Positions 30,865 to 38,156 of a DNA stretch of 45,334 nucleotides are shown here, one piece after another (position 1 is the first letter of the stretch; each line of letters opens with the position of its first letter). The notes below the pieces were generated by a model. It was not told the origin of the DNA. It saw nothing but the letters and a program-made list of their open reading frames with translations, and searched no databases. The translations under genes were made by a program, and so were the position numbers. This DNA is from a virus, in IMG/VR virus record IMGVR_UViG_3300020152_000034, positions 1 through 45,334 of that record. One strand, given 5' to 3'.

Positions 30865-31501
30865 CGTGACATCATTCTCCGGCGGCTGGCGCTGGCTGTC
30901 CAACTTCTACCCGTGCATCTGTGTCTACGATGGCGACGTGTATCCGTCGAGCGAACACGCCTATCAGGCGGCCAAGTTCCCGAAGGGCCACGAGGCGCGG
31001 AAGACCATCGCCACCATGCCGACGCCGGGCGCAACCAAGAAGTTCGCCAAGACCTTCAAACACGCCCAGTCGAAGGACTTCCACGAGCGCAAGCAACAGG
31101 TCATGCTCGACTGCCTGCGCTCGAAGTTCCTGATGAACCGAGACCTTCAAGAGAAGCTGCTGGCGACAGTCAACCCGCCGGTCGAACTGATCGAAGGCAA
31201 CACATGGGGCGACTGTTACTGGGGCGTCTGCGGCGGTCACGGTGAAAACCATCTCGGCAAGCTGCTGATGCGCGTCCGTGAGGGTCTGTTCCTGTGGCAG
31301 ATGGCGGGCATCTATCCGGGCGACCCGGACGGCTCGCTGAACGCGGAAGCCTGCAAGCTGCTGGGCATCCCCTACGAACCCGCGCAGATCACCGTCACCT
31401 ACCCCTGCGCCGACTGCGACGAGACCGGCCGGGCGAAGGACGGATCGCGCTGTCAAGAATGCGGGGGCAGCGGTAAGCTGCATCCCAAGGAGAAGACCTG
31501 A
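30857..31501 (+). CDS. NADAR-family protein with C-terminal zinc ribbon
   Basis: 214 residues. The NADAR signature is clear: GWRWLSNFYPC (10-20), YPSSEHAYQAAKF (29-41), SKFLMNRDLQEKLLAT (89-103), LIEGNTWGDCYWG (111-123) and GENHLGKLLMRVRE (129-142). The family (YbiA/COG3236) consists of N-glycosidases that cleave ADP-ribose-type N-glycosidic bonds; some members remove ADP-ribose from DNA guanosine added by DarT-like toxins, others act on riboflavin intermediates. A C-terminal zinc ribbon (Cys184, 187, 199, 202) is added and is absent from minimal NADAR proteins. In a phage, counter-defence against ADP-ribosylating toxins or NAD-related metabolism is plausible. Confidence 0.88.
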   Translation: MPSVTSFSGGWRWLSNFYPCICVYDGDVYPSSEHAYQAAKFPKGHEARKTIATMPTPGATKKFAKTFKHAQSKDFHERKQQVMLDCLRSKFLMNRDLQEKLLATVNPPVELIEGNTWGDCYWGVCGGHGENHLGKLLMRVREGLFLWQMAGIYPGDPDGSLNAEACKLLGIPYEPAQITVTYPCADCDETGRAKDGSRCQECGGSGKLHPKEKT

Positions 31502-31502
31502 T

Positions 31503-31829
31503 ATGGACCTCGATAACCTGTCCGACATGGAGCCAGCGAAAGCAGCCGTGACGGTGCCGTCAACAAACGCGACGTTCTATACGTTCAAAAGCAGCGGCAA
31601 ATACTACACGCACAAGCGCGGTGTCATGCCGAACATCTTTGGTCACGCCGAGCGGCCGAACTCGGACGCGGTGTGGACCAACGAGGAACGGCGCGAGGCG
31701 ATCCTGCGCGCGAACCAGAACCACATGCCGGGCCTGTCCACGACGGGCAGCAATCTCCGGGTCGTCGTCATCATCGACGCCGACGTGGACTTCGGCTATC
31801 CGCTCTGCCTCGAACCGATGGACGACTGA
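31503..31829 (+). CDS. Hypothetical protein
   Basis: 108 residues. It has strands (ATFYTFKSSGKYYTHKRGVM) and a helix (NEERREAILRANQ), then LRVVVIIDADVDFGYP. The FYTFKSSGKYYT and VVVIIDAD stretches recur in phage hypothetical proteins. Function unknown. Directly downstream of the NADAR gene and probably co-translated. Confidence 0.6.
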   Translation: MDLDNLSDMEPAKAAVTVPSTNATFYTFKSSGKYYTHKRGVMPNIFGHAERPNSDAVWTNEERREAILRANQNHMPGLSTTGSNLRVVVIIDADVDFGYPLCLEPMDD

Positions 31830-31831
31830 CC

Positions 31832-32155
31832 ATGGACCACGCAGACATGTTCGTCCTGCGCCGGAAGCGCGACAAGAAGCTGATGCCGAACTTCAAGGGT
31901 CGCGCCGGGGGCACCTACGTCAACCCGGACGACCCGAAGACCCACGACGGCACCCCGCGCCTGTTCACGACCGCCAAGGCCGCCGGGGACGCCCTGCGCT
32001 GGTGGTCGAAGGGCATGGTCCGCATGACCGGCGGCTTCGGGGGGCACGACATCTTCGGCGAGGAAACGGACAGGGTGATTCGCGAGAGCGTCCCTGTGGC
32101 CGGACGGAACGCTGACGACTGGGAAGTTGTGCCCGTCCGCATCGAAGCGATCTGA
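31832..32155 (+). CDS. Small hypothetical protein
   Basis: 107 residues, ATG two bases after the previous stop. Short strands at both ends (MFVLRRKRDKKLMPNF, WEVVPVRIEAI) around a helix (TAKAAGDALRWWSKG). The fold suggests a protein that tracks a length or index, but no family is recognised. Confidence 0.55.
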   Translation: MDHADMFVLRRKRDKKLMPNFKGRAGGTYVNPDDPKTHDGTPRLFTTAKAAGDALRWWSKGMVRMTGGFGGHDIFGEETDRVIRESVPVAGRNADDWEVVPVRIEAI

Positions 32156-32156
32156 T

Positions 32157-32516
32157 ATGGGTTTTCACGTTCAAGCATTCCCGGTGTGGAGATTGCGACG
32201 CGAAGAAGGCGTCGTAGAAGCGACACAACACCCCGACACTGGGAAGTGGTGGTTTCGCCGCACTCATCTTGAACGCATCTTTATTCAGGGCACCATGCGC
32301 GACGTGTGGCAGATGGGCAAATGGGAGTGCCCGGAGAACCAGCCTGACGAACCTGTCTTGGGCATGAAGATAGTTCGGCGACGAACGCTCAAGGGGACTA
32401 TCGACTATAAACGTGCGATGTTGCCTAACCCCGATTACATCCCTCCACCCAAGAGGCCGCGTGGACGGCCAAGGAAAGAACGCCATGACGATACCGAGCG
32501 GCATCCTCAAAGCTGA
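32157..32516 (+). CDS. Small basic protein with AT-hook-like tail
   Basis: 119 residues. N-terminal strands (FHVQAFPVWRLRREEGVVEA, WWFRRTHLERIFIQG); the C-terminus has PPKRPRGRPRKERH, a near-perfect AT-hook (RGRP core) that binds the minor groove of AT-rich DNA. In this GC-rich genome its preferred targets would be the AT-rich control regions. Overlaps the next gene by 32 bases. Confidence 0.55.
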   Translation: MGFHVQAFPVWRLRREEGVVEATQHPDTGKWWFRRTHLERIFIQGTMRDVWQMGKWECPENQPDEPVLGMKIVRRRTLKGTIDYKRAMLPNPDYIPPPKRPRGRPRKERHDDTERHPQS

Positions 32517-32889
32517 CGTTGACAAGAACAGCCGTGACATCACGCAGTTTCTCGTCGTCATCGACAAGAAAACCGGGATGGCTCTGCTGGACCCGCGTCG
32601 GCCGGAAGAAGAAGTTCAGGCGACGCCTACCGCTGTTGACGTTGCGGGCGGTCAGATCACCGTCAGCAAGATCAACGCGGACGGCAGCCTGTATATCGAC
32701 CCGAACAGCGACAGCCTGACGCCCGAAGTCATCGCCGGGCTGGACATCGAACTGCACTGGCTCGACGACACGCCGGACTGGATCGTGAAAGATTACTCCG
32801 GCCAAGAACTGCCGGAGGCGGACAGCGCGGGCGACACGCAGCCCTACAGCGACACGAACGCGGGCGGGGAGAACGACGATGGACGTTGA
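32485..32889 (+). CDS. Hypothetical protein
   Basis: 134 residues from the ATG at 32485, which overlaps the previous gene in another frame. Beta-rich (QFLVVIDKKTGMALLDPRR, QITVSKINADGSLYIDPNSD, IELHWLDDTPDWIVKDY) with an acidic Asp/Asn/Gly tail. Not recognised. Confidence 0.55.
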   Translation: MTIPSGILKADVDKNSRDITQFLVVIDKKTGMALLDPRRPEEEVQATPTAVDVAGGQITVSKINADGSLYIDPNSDSLTPEVIAGLDIELHWLDDTPDWIVKDYSGQELPEADSAGDTQPYSDTNAGGENDDGR

Positions 32890-33142
32890 ACGCATCCCCG
32901 GCGCGACCCGAAACTTCGGAGCGCCGAAGGACTGGAACCCGGAGCGGGACGGTCCCTGCGGCGTCCTGCCGATCCGGGATGAAGCCTGCGACCGGGGGAT
33001 GCACTGGATGGTCAGCCAGTATAAGCCGTCGCCGGAAGACCTCGCTGTCCTGAACGCGGGCGGTTCGATCCGGCTGGGCATCAACGGGACGACGCACCCG
33101 GTCATCCATATCCCCTACGTCGTCCCAGCCGGAGCCGACTGA
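32879..33142 (+). CDS. Small hypothetical protein
   Basis: 87 residues. Helix and strands (CDRGMHWMVSQYKPSPEDLAVLNAGGSIRLGINGTTHPVIHIPYV). The SPEDLAVLNAGGSIRLGINGxxHPV block is a pattern I have seen in phage small proteins. Overlaps its neighbours by 11 and 1 bases. Confidence 0.6.
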   Translation: MDVERIPGATRNFGAPKDWNPERDGPCGVLPIRDEACDRGMHWMVSQYKPSPEDLAVLNAGGSIRLGINGTTHPVIHIPYVVPAGAD

Positions 33143-33372
33143 TGGCTGGCGAGCTTGTCCGCTTTCCCGGTGTCACTCGGCTCGACACCGATCCGACGCT
33201 GGTGCTGAAAGAGGCCATCGAGAGCGGCAAGCTCAAGAACGTCGTCATCATGGGATACGACGAAGACGAGGAAGAATACTTCGCGTCCTCCATCGCTGAC
33301 GGCGGCACCGTCATCTGGTTGATGGAGCGACTAAAGCTGCAACTACTGCGTTTCGCAGACAAGGAAGACTAA
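33142..33372 (+). CDS. Small hypothetical protein
   Basis: 76 residues. Alternating helix/strand (LVLKEAIESGKLKNVVIMGYDEDEEEYFASS) ending with GGTVIWLMERLKLQLLRF. The GxVIWLMExLKxxLL end is common in small phage proteins from alpha- and gammaproteobacterial hosts. Function unknown. Confidence 0.6.
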   Translation: MAGELVRFPGVTRLDTDPTLVLKEAIESGKLKNVVIMGYDEDEEEYFASSIADGGTVIWLMERLKLQLLRFADKED

Positions 33373-33373
33373 G

Positions 33374-33772
33374 ATGCAGGTTCACTACTGGGTCTACCGT
33401 GAGGACGGGAAGATCACGCGGATGCAGCGGAACAGTTTCCGCCCGGATGAAGGCTGGGAACGGATCGACCCTTTGGACGCGCCGTCCGCCGCCCGGCTGC
33501 TGAACGACGAAAGCTGGGTGATCGTGCCGATCCACGAGATCGACTATCACGCCCTGCTGGGTGACGGCTGGAAGGAGTTCGCGTTCCAGCCGACGCCAGC
33601 GCAGCGGGAGCGGTGCCGGATCAATCATCAGGGCCGCAATCTCGAAGACATCCGGGAGGGCCTGCGCTGGGAGGAACTGCTGGCGATCCTGAACGACCAG
33701 CCGTGGCGTCGGCTCGTGCCGATGCGGGCGTTCACGACGGTTCGCGACTGGCCCCTGTCGGTGCCCCGATGA
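33374..33772 (+). CDS. Hypothetical protein
   Basis: 132 residues. Short strands then helices (EGWERIDPLDAPSAARLLNDESWVIVPIHEIDYHALL, NLEDIREGLRWEELLAIL). Rich in Trp. Overlaps the next gene by four bases. Unrecognised. Confidence 0.55.
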   Translation: MQVHYWVYREDGKITRMQRNSFRPDEGWERIDPLDAPSAARLLNDESWVIVPIHEIDYHALLGDGWKEFAFQPTPAQRERCRINHQGRNLEDIREGLRWEELLAILNDQPWRRLVPMRAFTTVRDWPLSVPR

Positions 33773-34071
33773 CGATGGTCCATGTCCAGAAGGGCGAGGG
33801 GAAGCTGCATGTCGTGCAGATCAACCCGGCGAACGTCCTGATGGTGGAGTCGCCCTCGCACACGGAGGGCAAAGCCGTCGCGCCCTACAACGCCGTCATT
33901 ACGCTGGTGGGACGTGAACAGATTTGCGCGCAGGAACCACGAGACGTAGTTTTTGCGCTGATCGGTCACGCAGCTATGGACAAGAAGCTGAACCCCGGCT
34001 ACTTCCACGCTGTCAAAGGCGCAGGCGACGATGAGTGGCTGATCCGTCGAACAGATTACGCAACCGAATAG
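33769..34071 (+). CDS. FlbD-like small protein
   Basis: 100 residues, ATG overlapping the previous stop. HVVQINPANVLMVESP, NAVITLVGREQICAQEPRDVVFALIGHA gives the same strand-strand-helix layout as the N-terminal domain at 29149: a xxINPxxV strand, a beta pair and an ExxxDVxxxI helix. Probably related domains. Function unknown. Confidence 0.55.
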   Translation: MTMVHVQKGEGKLHVVQINPANVLMVESPSHTEGKAVAPYNAVITLVGREQICAQEPRDVVFALIGHAAMDKKLNPGYFHAVKGAGDDEWLIRRTDYATE

Positions 34072-34082
34072 AAGGAGACCAC

Positions 34083-34382
34083 ATGCCCGGACGTAAGAAG
34101 CGCAGCCACTTCGGCCTCAAGCTGCATGGCAATCGCGAACAGAACAACCACTACGCCGCGAGGCAGGGGTTCAACGGCAACATCGACCACTACCGCGCGC
34201 TGCATCACCCGGATCGGAAGCGCAGTCCGGCGGAACTGGAACGCATGGAGCGGGCGGCGCAGCGGCGTCCCGGCGGCTGGGCGGCCAAGTTCCTCGCTGG
34301 CACCCTGACGCGCCCGGACTGGGCGGCCGACAACGTGAACGGCGAGACGACGGCGCGCTCCATCGCCGAAGCGAGCGCCTGA
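34083..34382 (+). CDS. Small basic hypothetical protein
   Basis: 99 residues, ATG after GGAGA. Basic and His/Asn-rich (KKRSHFGLKLHGNREQNNHYAARQGFNGNIDHYRALHHP), then an Arg-rich helix. A nucleic-acid binding role would fit the charge, but no family is recognised. Confidence 0.55.
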   Translation: MPGRKKRSHFGLKLHGNREQNNHYAARQGFNGNIDHYRALHHPDRKRSPAELERMERAAQRRPGGWAAKFLAGTLTRPDWAADNVNGETTARSIAEASA

Positions 34383-34384
34383 CC

Positions 34385-34504
34385 ATGCGGGCGGTCGGAG
34401 CGGTCATCGTGGTCATCGCACTGGGCTTCATCTACGTCCCGCTGGGATGGGCGATGCTGCGCTGGGCGTGGACCACAGTCGGGGCCTTTTGGGGCCTCTG
34501 GTGA
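34385..34504 (+). CDS. 39-residue membrane peptide
   Basis: Product MRAVGAVIVVIALGFIYVPL then GWAMLRWAWTTVGAFWGLW: one or two tight hydrophobic spans rich in Trp. Starts two bases after the previous stop and ends in a GTGA overlap with the next gene, which supports it being real. Confidence 0.5.
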   Translation: MRAVGAVIVVIALGFIYVPLGWAMLRWAWTTVGAFWGLW

Positions 34505-34728
34505 TCGCCCCGCCCGCCTTCGTGGAGGCCGTGTCCGTTCGATGGTTCGACTTCGGGCGCGGCCCCACGGTTGTCCGGGTAGACCACCCCGCCATGCCGG
34601 GCCGTCCGGTGATCGGGGTCGCCGAACCGGGCTTGCCCGAGAGTGGCTTGCAGGCCAAGGCCGCTGCGTGTATCGTGGCGCTTCACGCTGACTTCACGAC
34701 GCTATCACAGGACTTCGACATCTTATGA
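34501..34728 (+). CDS. Small protein ending DFDIL
   Basis: 75 residues from a GTG overlapping the previous stop. A small beta domain (AVSVRWFDFGRGPTVVRVDH) with a C-terminal helix (QAKAAACIVALHADFTTL) and the terminal SQDFDIL. It ends in an ATGA overlap with the 616-residue gene, so the two are likely made in fixed ratio. Confidence 0.6.
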   Translation: MIAPPAFVEAVSVRWFDFGRGPTVVRVDHPAMPGRPVIGVAEPGLPESGLQAKAAACIVALHADFTTLSQDFDIL

Positions 34729-36575
34729 CCCGCGCCTCCACGCAAGAGCATCGTCAAACCAACATCGACGGCACGAGCAATCTGCCGGGATGGTGGACAC
34801 CCACGCGCCGCGCCGTCATGGAGGCGCTGCTGGCGCGATCCGAGATAAGGACGCGGATGAAGACGCGGGTCGTCGGCAAGGAGCCGAGCCGTTGGCGTCC
34901 TCACGCGACCGGCATGAAGACGAAGCATCTGTTCGATACGACGGACACGGTGCTGAACTCCCGCAACGTCGGCCCGGCGATCCGCAACCTGATCGACTGG
35001 GGCTATATCTTCAAGCTGTCCACAACGGTCTCGAAGGTGATGTTCACGCCGAAGGGATGGGCGTGGCTCGCCGCCGAGAAGCTGATCGAACCGGCGTGGC
35101 TGGAACTGATCTACGAGCGCAGCCAGACCGAACGCGAGATCGCGTGGGGCCTGTATCGCAAGATGCGTGACAGCCGGAAGCTGGCGGCGCTGGGCCAGCC
35201 CTCACAATCCGTCGTCGATCAGGCGACCGCAGACATCATGGAGCCGACGATGACCGACCTTCCTTTCGAGACGCCGACCGAAGACGAACTGCCGGGCCTG
35301 CCCGAGTTCGACGGTGAAGTCACCGACATCCTTCAACGCCGGGCGCTGAACGGTGATGAAGTCATTCGGACCCGTCTGCAACTGGCGCGGGACTTCCATC
35401 ACAAGACCAACGGCGCGCTGTCCAAGATGGAGCCGCGCGAGATCGACAAGGCGATCAGCCGTCACTTCTCGTCGGAGGAAGTGCTGCGCGCCGATCTCGA
35501 ACTGATCCGGGATCAGCGGAAGGGTCCGCGCGAGAGCTACTATTCGCGCGAACTGGTCAACCGGATGTCGGAAGCTGGCGAGTTTCAGCCGCGTTCCTTG
35601 GCCGACCATTTGGGCACGGGCCACAAGAAGCTGGAAGGACTGTCGCGCGGCGTGGATCGGATCGCGTTCGGTCTCGAAGCGCAGGCCCTCCGCGAAGAAG
35701 GCATCTCGCGCGCCATGCCCAGTTCGACGACACTGGGCGAAGTCCACGACCGCCTGCGCGCCGAGAGCGTCAGCGCCATGGCAGAGGACGACCTGTCTAT
35801 CCCGGACCCGAACACGATCATGGATGCGGGCAAGCCGTATCGTCGGGACGAAGCTATCGCGGACGTGATCTCGCATGGCGAGGACTTCCGCACGGCGCTG
35901 ACCTTCATGCGCGACAACGCTGCCCCGGCGACGGTGGACAGCGACGACCCCGGATACTGGCAGCACCAGTTGAACGTGCTGGATCGCATTCTGCTGGCGC
36001 TGGACATCTCGTCGGAGCCGGTTCCAACCACGCCCGAGAACATCGAAGCGGCGTCGGCTGCGGCCAAGGCCGAAGACGATGCGCTGCCGATGGTAGACTG
36101 GATCGACCGGCAAATCGGGCAGCACTCCTACGACGGCTGGGTGCCCGACAAGCAGGCCGCGCTCATCGCCCGGTCGGCGGTCTTCCGTCACATGCGCGAG
36201 AACCCGTCCGGGGCGCAGATCATCGGCGAAGGAAACATCACCCAGTATGACGGCTTCCGACTGCACGTTCGCCGCAACATCTCGGCGCTCGACGGTCGTC
36301 ATGCCCGGCTGGCGCTGACCATCGACAGCGACTACGACGAGCGCGATACGGCGAATGTGGAAGCATGGTTCGACCGGCTGATCGAAGGTCGCGGTCGTCA
36401 ATACGTCTACCCGGCCGGGGCCAACGTGGACCACGCCATCGCGGGCGAACTCGAAGACATCAAGGTCCGCTCCATCAACCCGATCTGGATGGTCGCCATG
36501 ATGTTCGGGAGCGCCTTCTTGGCGCTGATCCTGTTCGTCGTTTTGCTGTCCGTTCTTCCAATCAAGGGGGCCTGA
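34725..36575 (+). CDS. Large membrane-anchored protein with winged-helix-like N-terminus
   Basis: 616 residues, unrelated to any family I recognise. Residues 25-117 look like a winged helix (TPTRRAVMEALLARSEI, VGPAIRNLIDWGYIFKLS, SKVMFTPKGWAWLA). The middle is mostly helical and acidic (IRTRLQLARDFHHKTNGALSKM, EEVLRADLELIRDQRKG, LSRGVDRIAFGLEAQALRE) and long enough for coiled coils. A C-terminal membrane span (about 588-611, WMVAMMFGSAFLALILFVVLLSV) anchors it tail-first. A DNA-binding head tethered to the membrane could attach phage DNA to the envelope or sense and regulate; this is inference. Confidence 0.7.
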   Translation: MTRASTQEHRQTNIDGTSNLPGWWTPTRRAVMEALLARSEIRTRMKTRVVGKEPSRWRPHATGMKTKHLFDTTDTVLNSRNVGPAIRNLIDWGYIFKLSTTVSKVMFTPKGWAWLAAEKLIEPAWLELIYERSQTEREIAWGLYRKMRDSRKLAALGQPSQSVVDQATADIMEPTMTDLPFETPTEDELPGLPEFDGEVTDILQRRALNGDEVIRTRLQLARDFHHKTNGALSKMEPREIDKAISRHFSSEEVLRADLELIRDQRKGPRESYYSRELVNRMSEAGEFQPRSLADHLGTGHKKLEGLSRGVDRIAFGLEAQALREEGISRAMPSSTTLGEVHDRLRAESVSAMAEDDLSIPDPNTIMDAGKPYRRDEAIADVISHGEDFRTALTFMRDNAAPATVDSDDPGYWQHQLNVLDRILLALDISSEPVPTTPENIEAASAAAKAEDDALPMVDWIDRQIGQHSYDGWVPDKQAALIARSAVFRHMRENPSGAQIIGEGNITQYDGFRLHVRRNISALDGRHARLALTIDSDYDERDTANVEAWFDRLIEGRGRQYVYPAGANVDHAIAGELEDIKVRSINPIWMVAMMFGSAFLALILFVVLLSVLPIKGA

Positions 36576-36579
36576 ACCC

Positions 36580-37281
36580 ATGACTACGCCGACCACGACA
36601 AATCCTTATCTGCTGTTCGGTGAAGAACCGAAGGACTGGCGCAACCACGGCAACGTCAAGCCGTGGGAACAGCACAAGAAGGACACGCAGGCGCAGAACG
36701 AAAAGTGGTGGGAAGTCCACACGAAGGACGGCAACTATCCGCACCAGTTGGAGACGCCGCTGGGAATCGAGGGCAGCGACTTTCCGCTGGGACAGGGCAA
36801 CCGCTACGGCCCGTTCATCTACTGCCCGTTCCCGCTCGAAGGGAAGGTTAGGTGGGCCTTCCGGCGCGCGGATGGTTTCGCTGCCTTCCGCGTCGATCTG
36901 GCGAACGACAGCCTGCCGAAGGGCGGCGCTGGCAAGCCGGTGTCGATGACGAGCGCGCCTGTCCGCAAAGCCCCGGCCAAGACGGCTGCCGCGTCCGTGG
37001 AGACGCCGACGCCTGCGGCCGACATCGACCTGTCTGGCGATCTGGACCTGACGGCCGCCGCGCCCGATCCCTTCGCCGATCTGGACATGGGCAGCGAGCC
37101 GACCGCGAGCGCCGTGGAGGCCGATCCCTTCGCCGATCTGGACATGGGCGAGCCGGAGGCCGACAGTGCCCCTGCGCCCGCCCCGGAAGCCGACGACGGC
37201 GAGCCGGAAACGGACGAATGGGGCGTCGTCATCGAAAAGCCGAAGGCTGCCGCTGCGGACCCGTTCGCGGACTTGGTTTAA
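36580..37281 (+). CDS. Protein with repeated DPFADL tails
   Basis: 233 residues, ATG after AAGGGGG. Residues 1-120 form a Trp/Tyr-rich domain (KDWRNHGNVKPWEQHKKD, GNRYGPFIYCPFPLEG, VRWAFRRADGFAAFRVDL). After a basic Pro/Ala linker come three copies of the peptide: DPFADLDMG twice (the second after about 21 residues) and a terminal DPFADLV, with TDEWGVVIE between. This is a multivalent version of the tail on the protein at 3906-4556. A binding hub or assembly adaptor is suggested. Confidence 0.65.
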   Translation: MTTPTTTNPYLLFGEEPKDWRNHGNVKPWEQHKKDTQAQNEKWWEVHTKDGNYPHQLETPLGIEGSDFPLGQGNRYGPFIYCPFPLEGKVRWAFRRADGFAAFRVDLANDSLPKGGAGKPVSMTSAPVRKAPAKTAAASVETPTPAADIDLSGDLDLTAAAPDPFADLDMGSEPTASAVEADPFADLDMGEPEADSAPAPAPEADDGEPETDEWGVVIEKPKAAAADPFADLV

Positions 37282-37318
37282 CCGTGGCGGCGTCCATTAG
37301 CAGGGAGAACCTGTCGGC

Positions 37319-37900
37319 ATGAACTACGGATTTGGCGTCACTCCTTCGGGTGATCCAATCCTGCCGACCTATGACCCGATGTCAGACCCCCGCCGCTATG
37401 ACCTGTATCTGATCCCCTCCGTGGTGCGCTTCCTGCGGCGCTTCAAACCGGGTGCTGCCCTCAATGAGGAACCCGGTTTCGTGACGGTGATCCGGGCGGG
37501 CTTGTATGACGGACTGGGGACGCTGCTGCCTCTCGGCGTCTACTGGTATGAGCGGGTCTTGGGATCGACCTATCAGGCGTGGTCCATGGCGTCCTGTTTC
37601 GACATGATCCCCTTCGACCGCCTGCGTAACTGGCACGACGATGACGAACTGCGCGAGTATGCGCGCATCCTACAGATCACGCGCTTTCAGGACGCCATGG
37701 ATGCGTTCTACGACTACCTGCAAATGCGCGCGAACCCGGCCTACTCGTCGAGCTATTCCATGCCCGGATACATGATCGACGGGGACGGTCTGATCGTGGA
37801 CATCCTGCACGAAGACCCGCTCCGGCCGCGTCACGGCGGCTGGTGGGAACCGTCCGATCTGGCTGCACCCGTGGCCGACGATGAGTTCGACATCCAATGA
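37319..37900 (+). CDS. Hypothetical protein ending DEFDIQ
   Basis: 193 residues, ATG after GGGAG. Mixed fold: RYDLYLIPSVVRFLRRFKPG, FVTVIRAGLYDGLGTLLPLGVYWYERV, a helical WHDDDELREYARILQITRFQDAMDAFYDYLQM, then an acidic C-terminal. Ends in ADDEFDIQ, matching the DIL tails except for the last residue. Overlaps the next tailed gene by four bases (ATGA). Confidence 0.65.
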   Translation: MNYGFGVTPSGDPILPTYDPMSDPRRYDLYLIPSVVRFLRRFKPGAALNEEPGFVTVIRAGLYDGLGTLLPLGVYWYERVLGSTYQAWSMASCFDMIPFDRLRNWHDDDELREYARILQITRFQDAMDAFYDYLQMRANPAYSSSYSMPGYMIDGDGLIVDILHEDPLRPRHGGWWEPSDLAAPVADDEFDIQ

Positions 37901-38145
37901 CGCCGTTCGAGAACTTCTTCGCGAACGACTTCAAGGCGCTGCTTGACGGGGTGCCCGACGAGAAGCTGTTCTCGTGCGGCATACGCGGCCTCGCCGGATC
38001 AAGCTGGGATCGCAAGGCCGCCTTCCTCGTGTGGAACGCGATGGGCCGCCCGGCGGGCACGGAGGCGGCCAAGAAACCGGAGGACGACCCGTTCGCCTGC
38101 CTGACCGAACCTGACCCTCCCTTCGCTGAATACGACATCCTATAG
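37897..38145 (+). CDS. Small protein with DPFACL and EYDIL motifs
   Basis: 82 residues, coupled to the gene before. Helical opening (FENFFANDFKALLDGVPDEKLFSCG, SSWDRKAAFLVWNAMGRP), then a tail carrying both motif types: DDPFACLTEP and, at the end, PPFAEYDIL. It therefore links the DPF and DIL groups. Function unknown. Confidence 0.6.
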   Translation: MTPFENFFANDFKALLDGVPDEKLFSCGIRGLAGSSWDRKAAFLVWNAMGRPAGTEAAKKPEDDPFACLTEPDPPFAEYDIL

Positions 38146-38156
38146 GACACCTTCAC

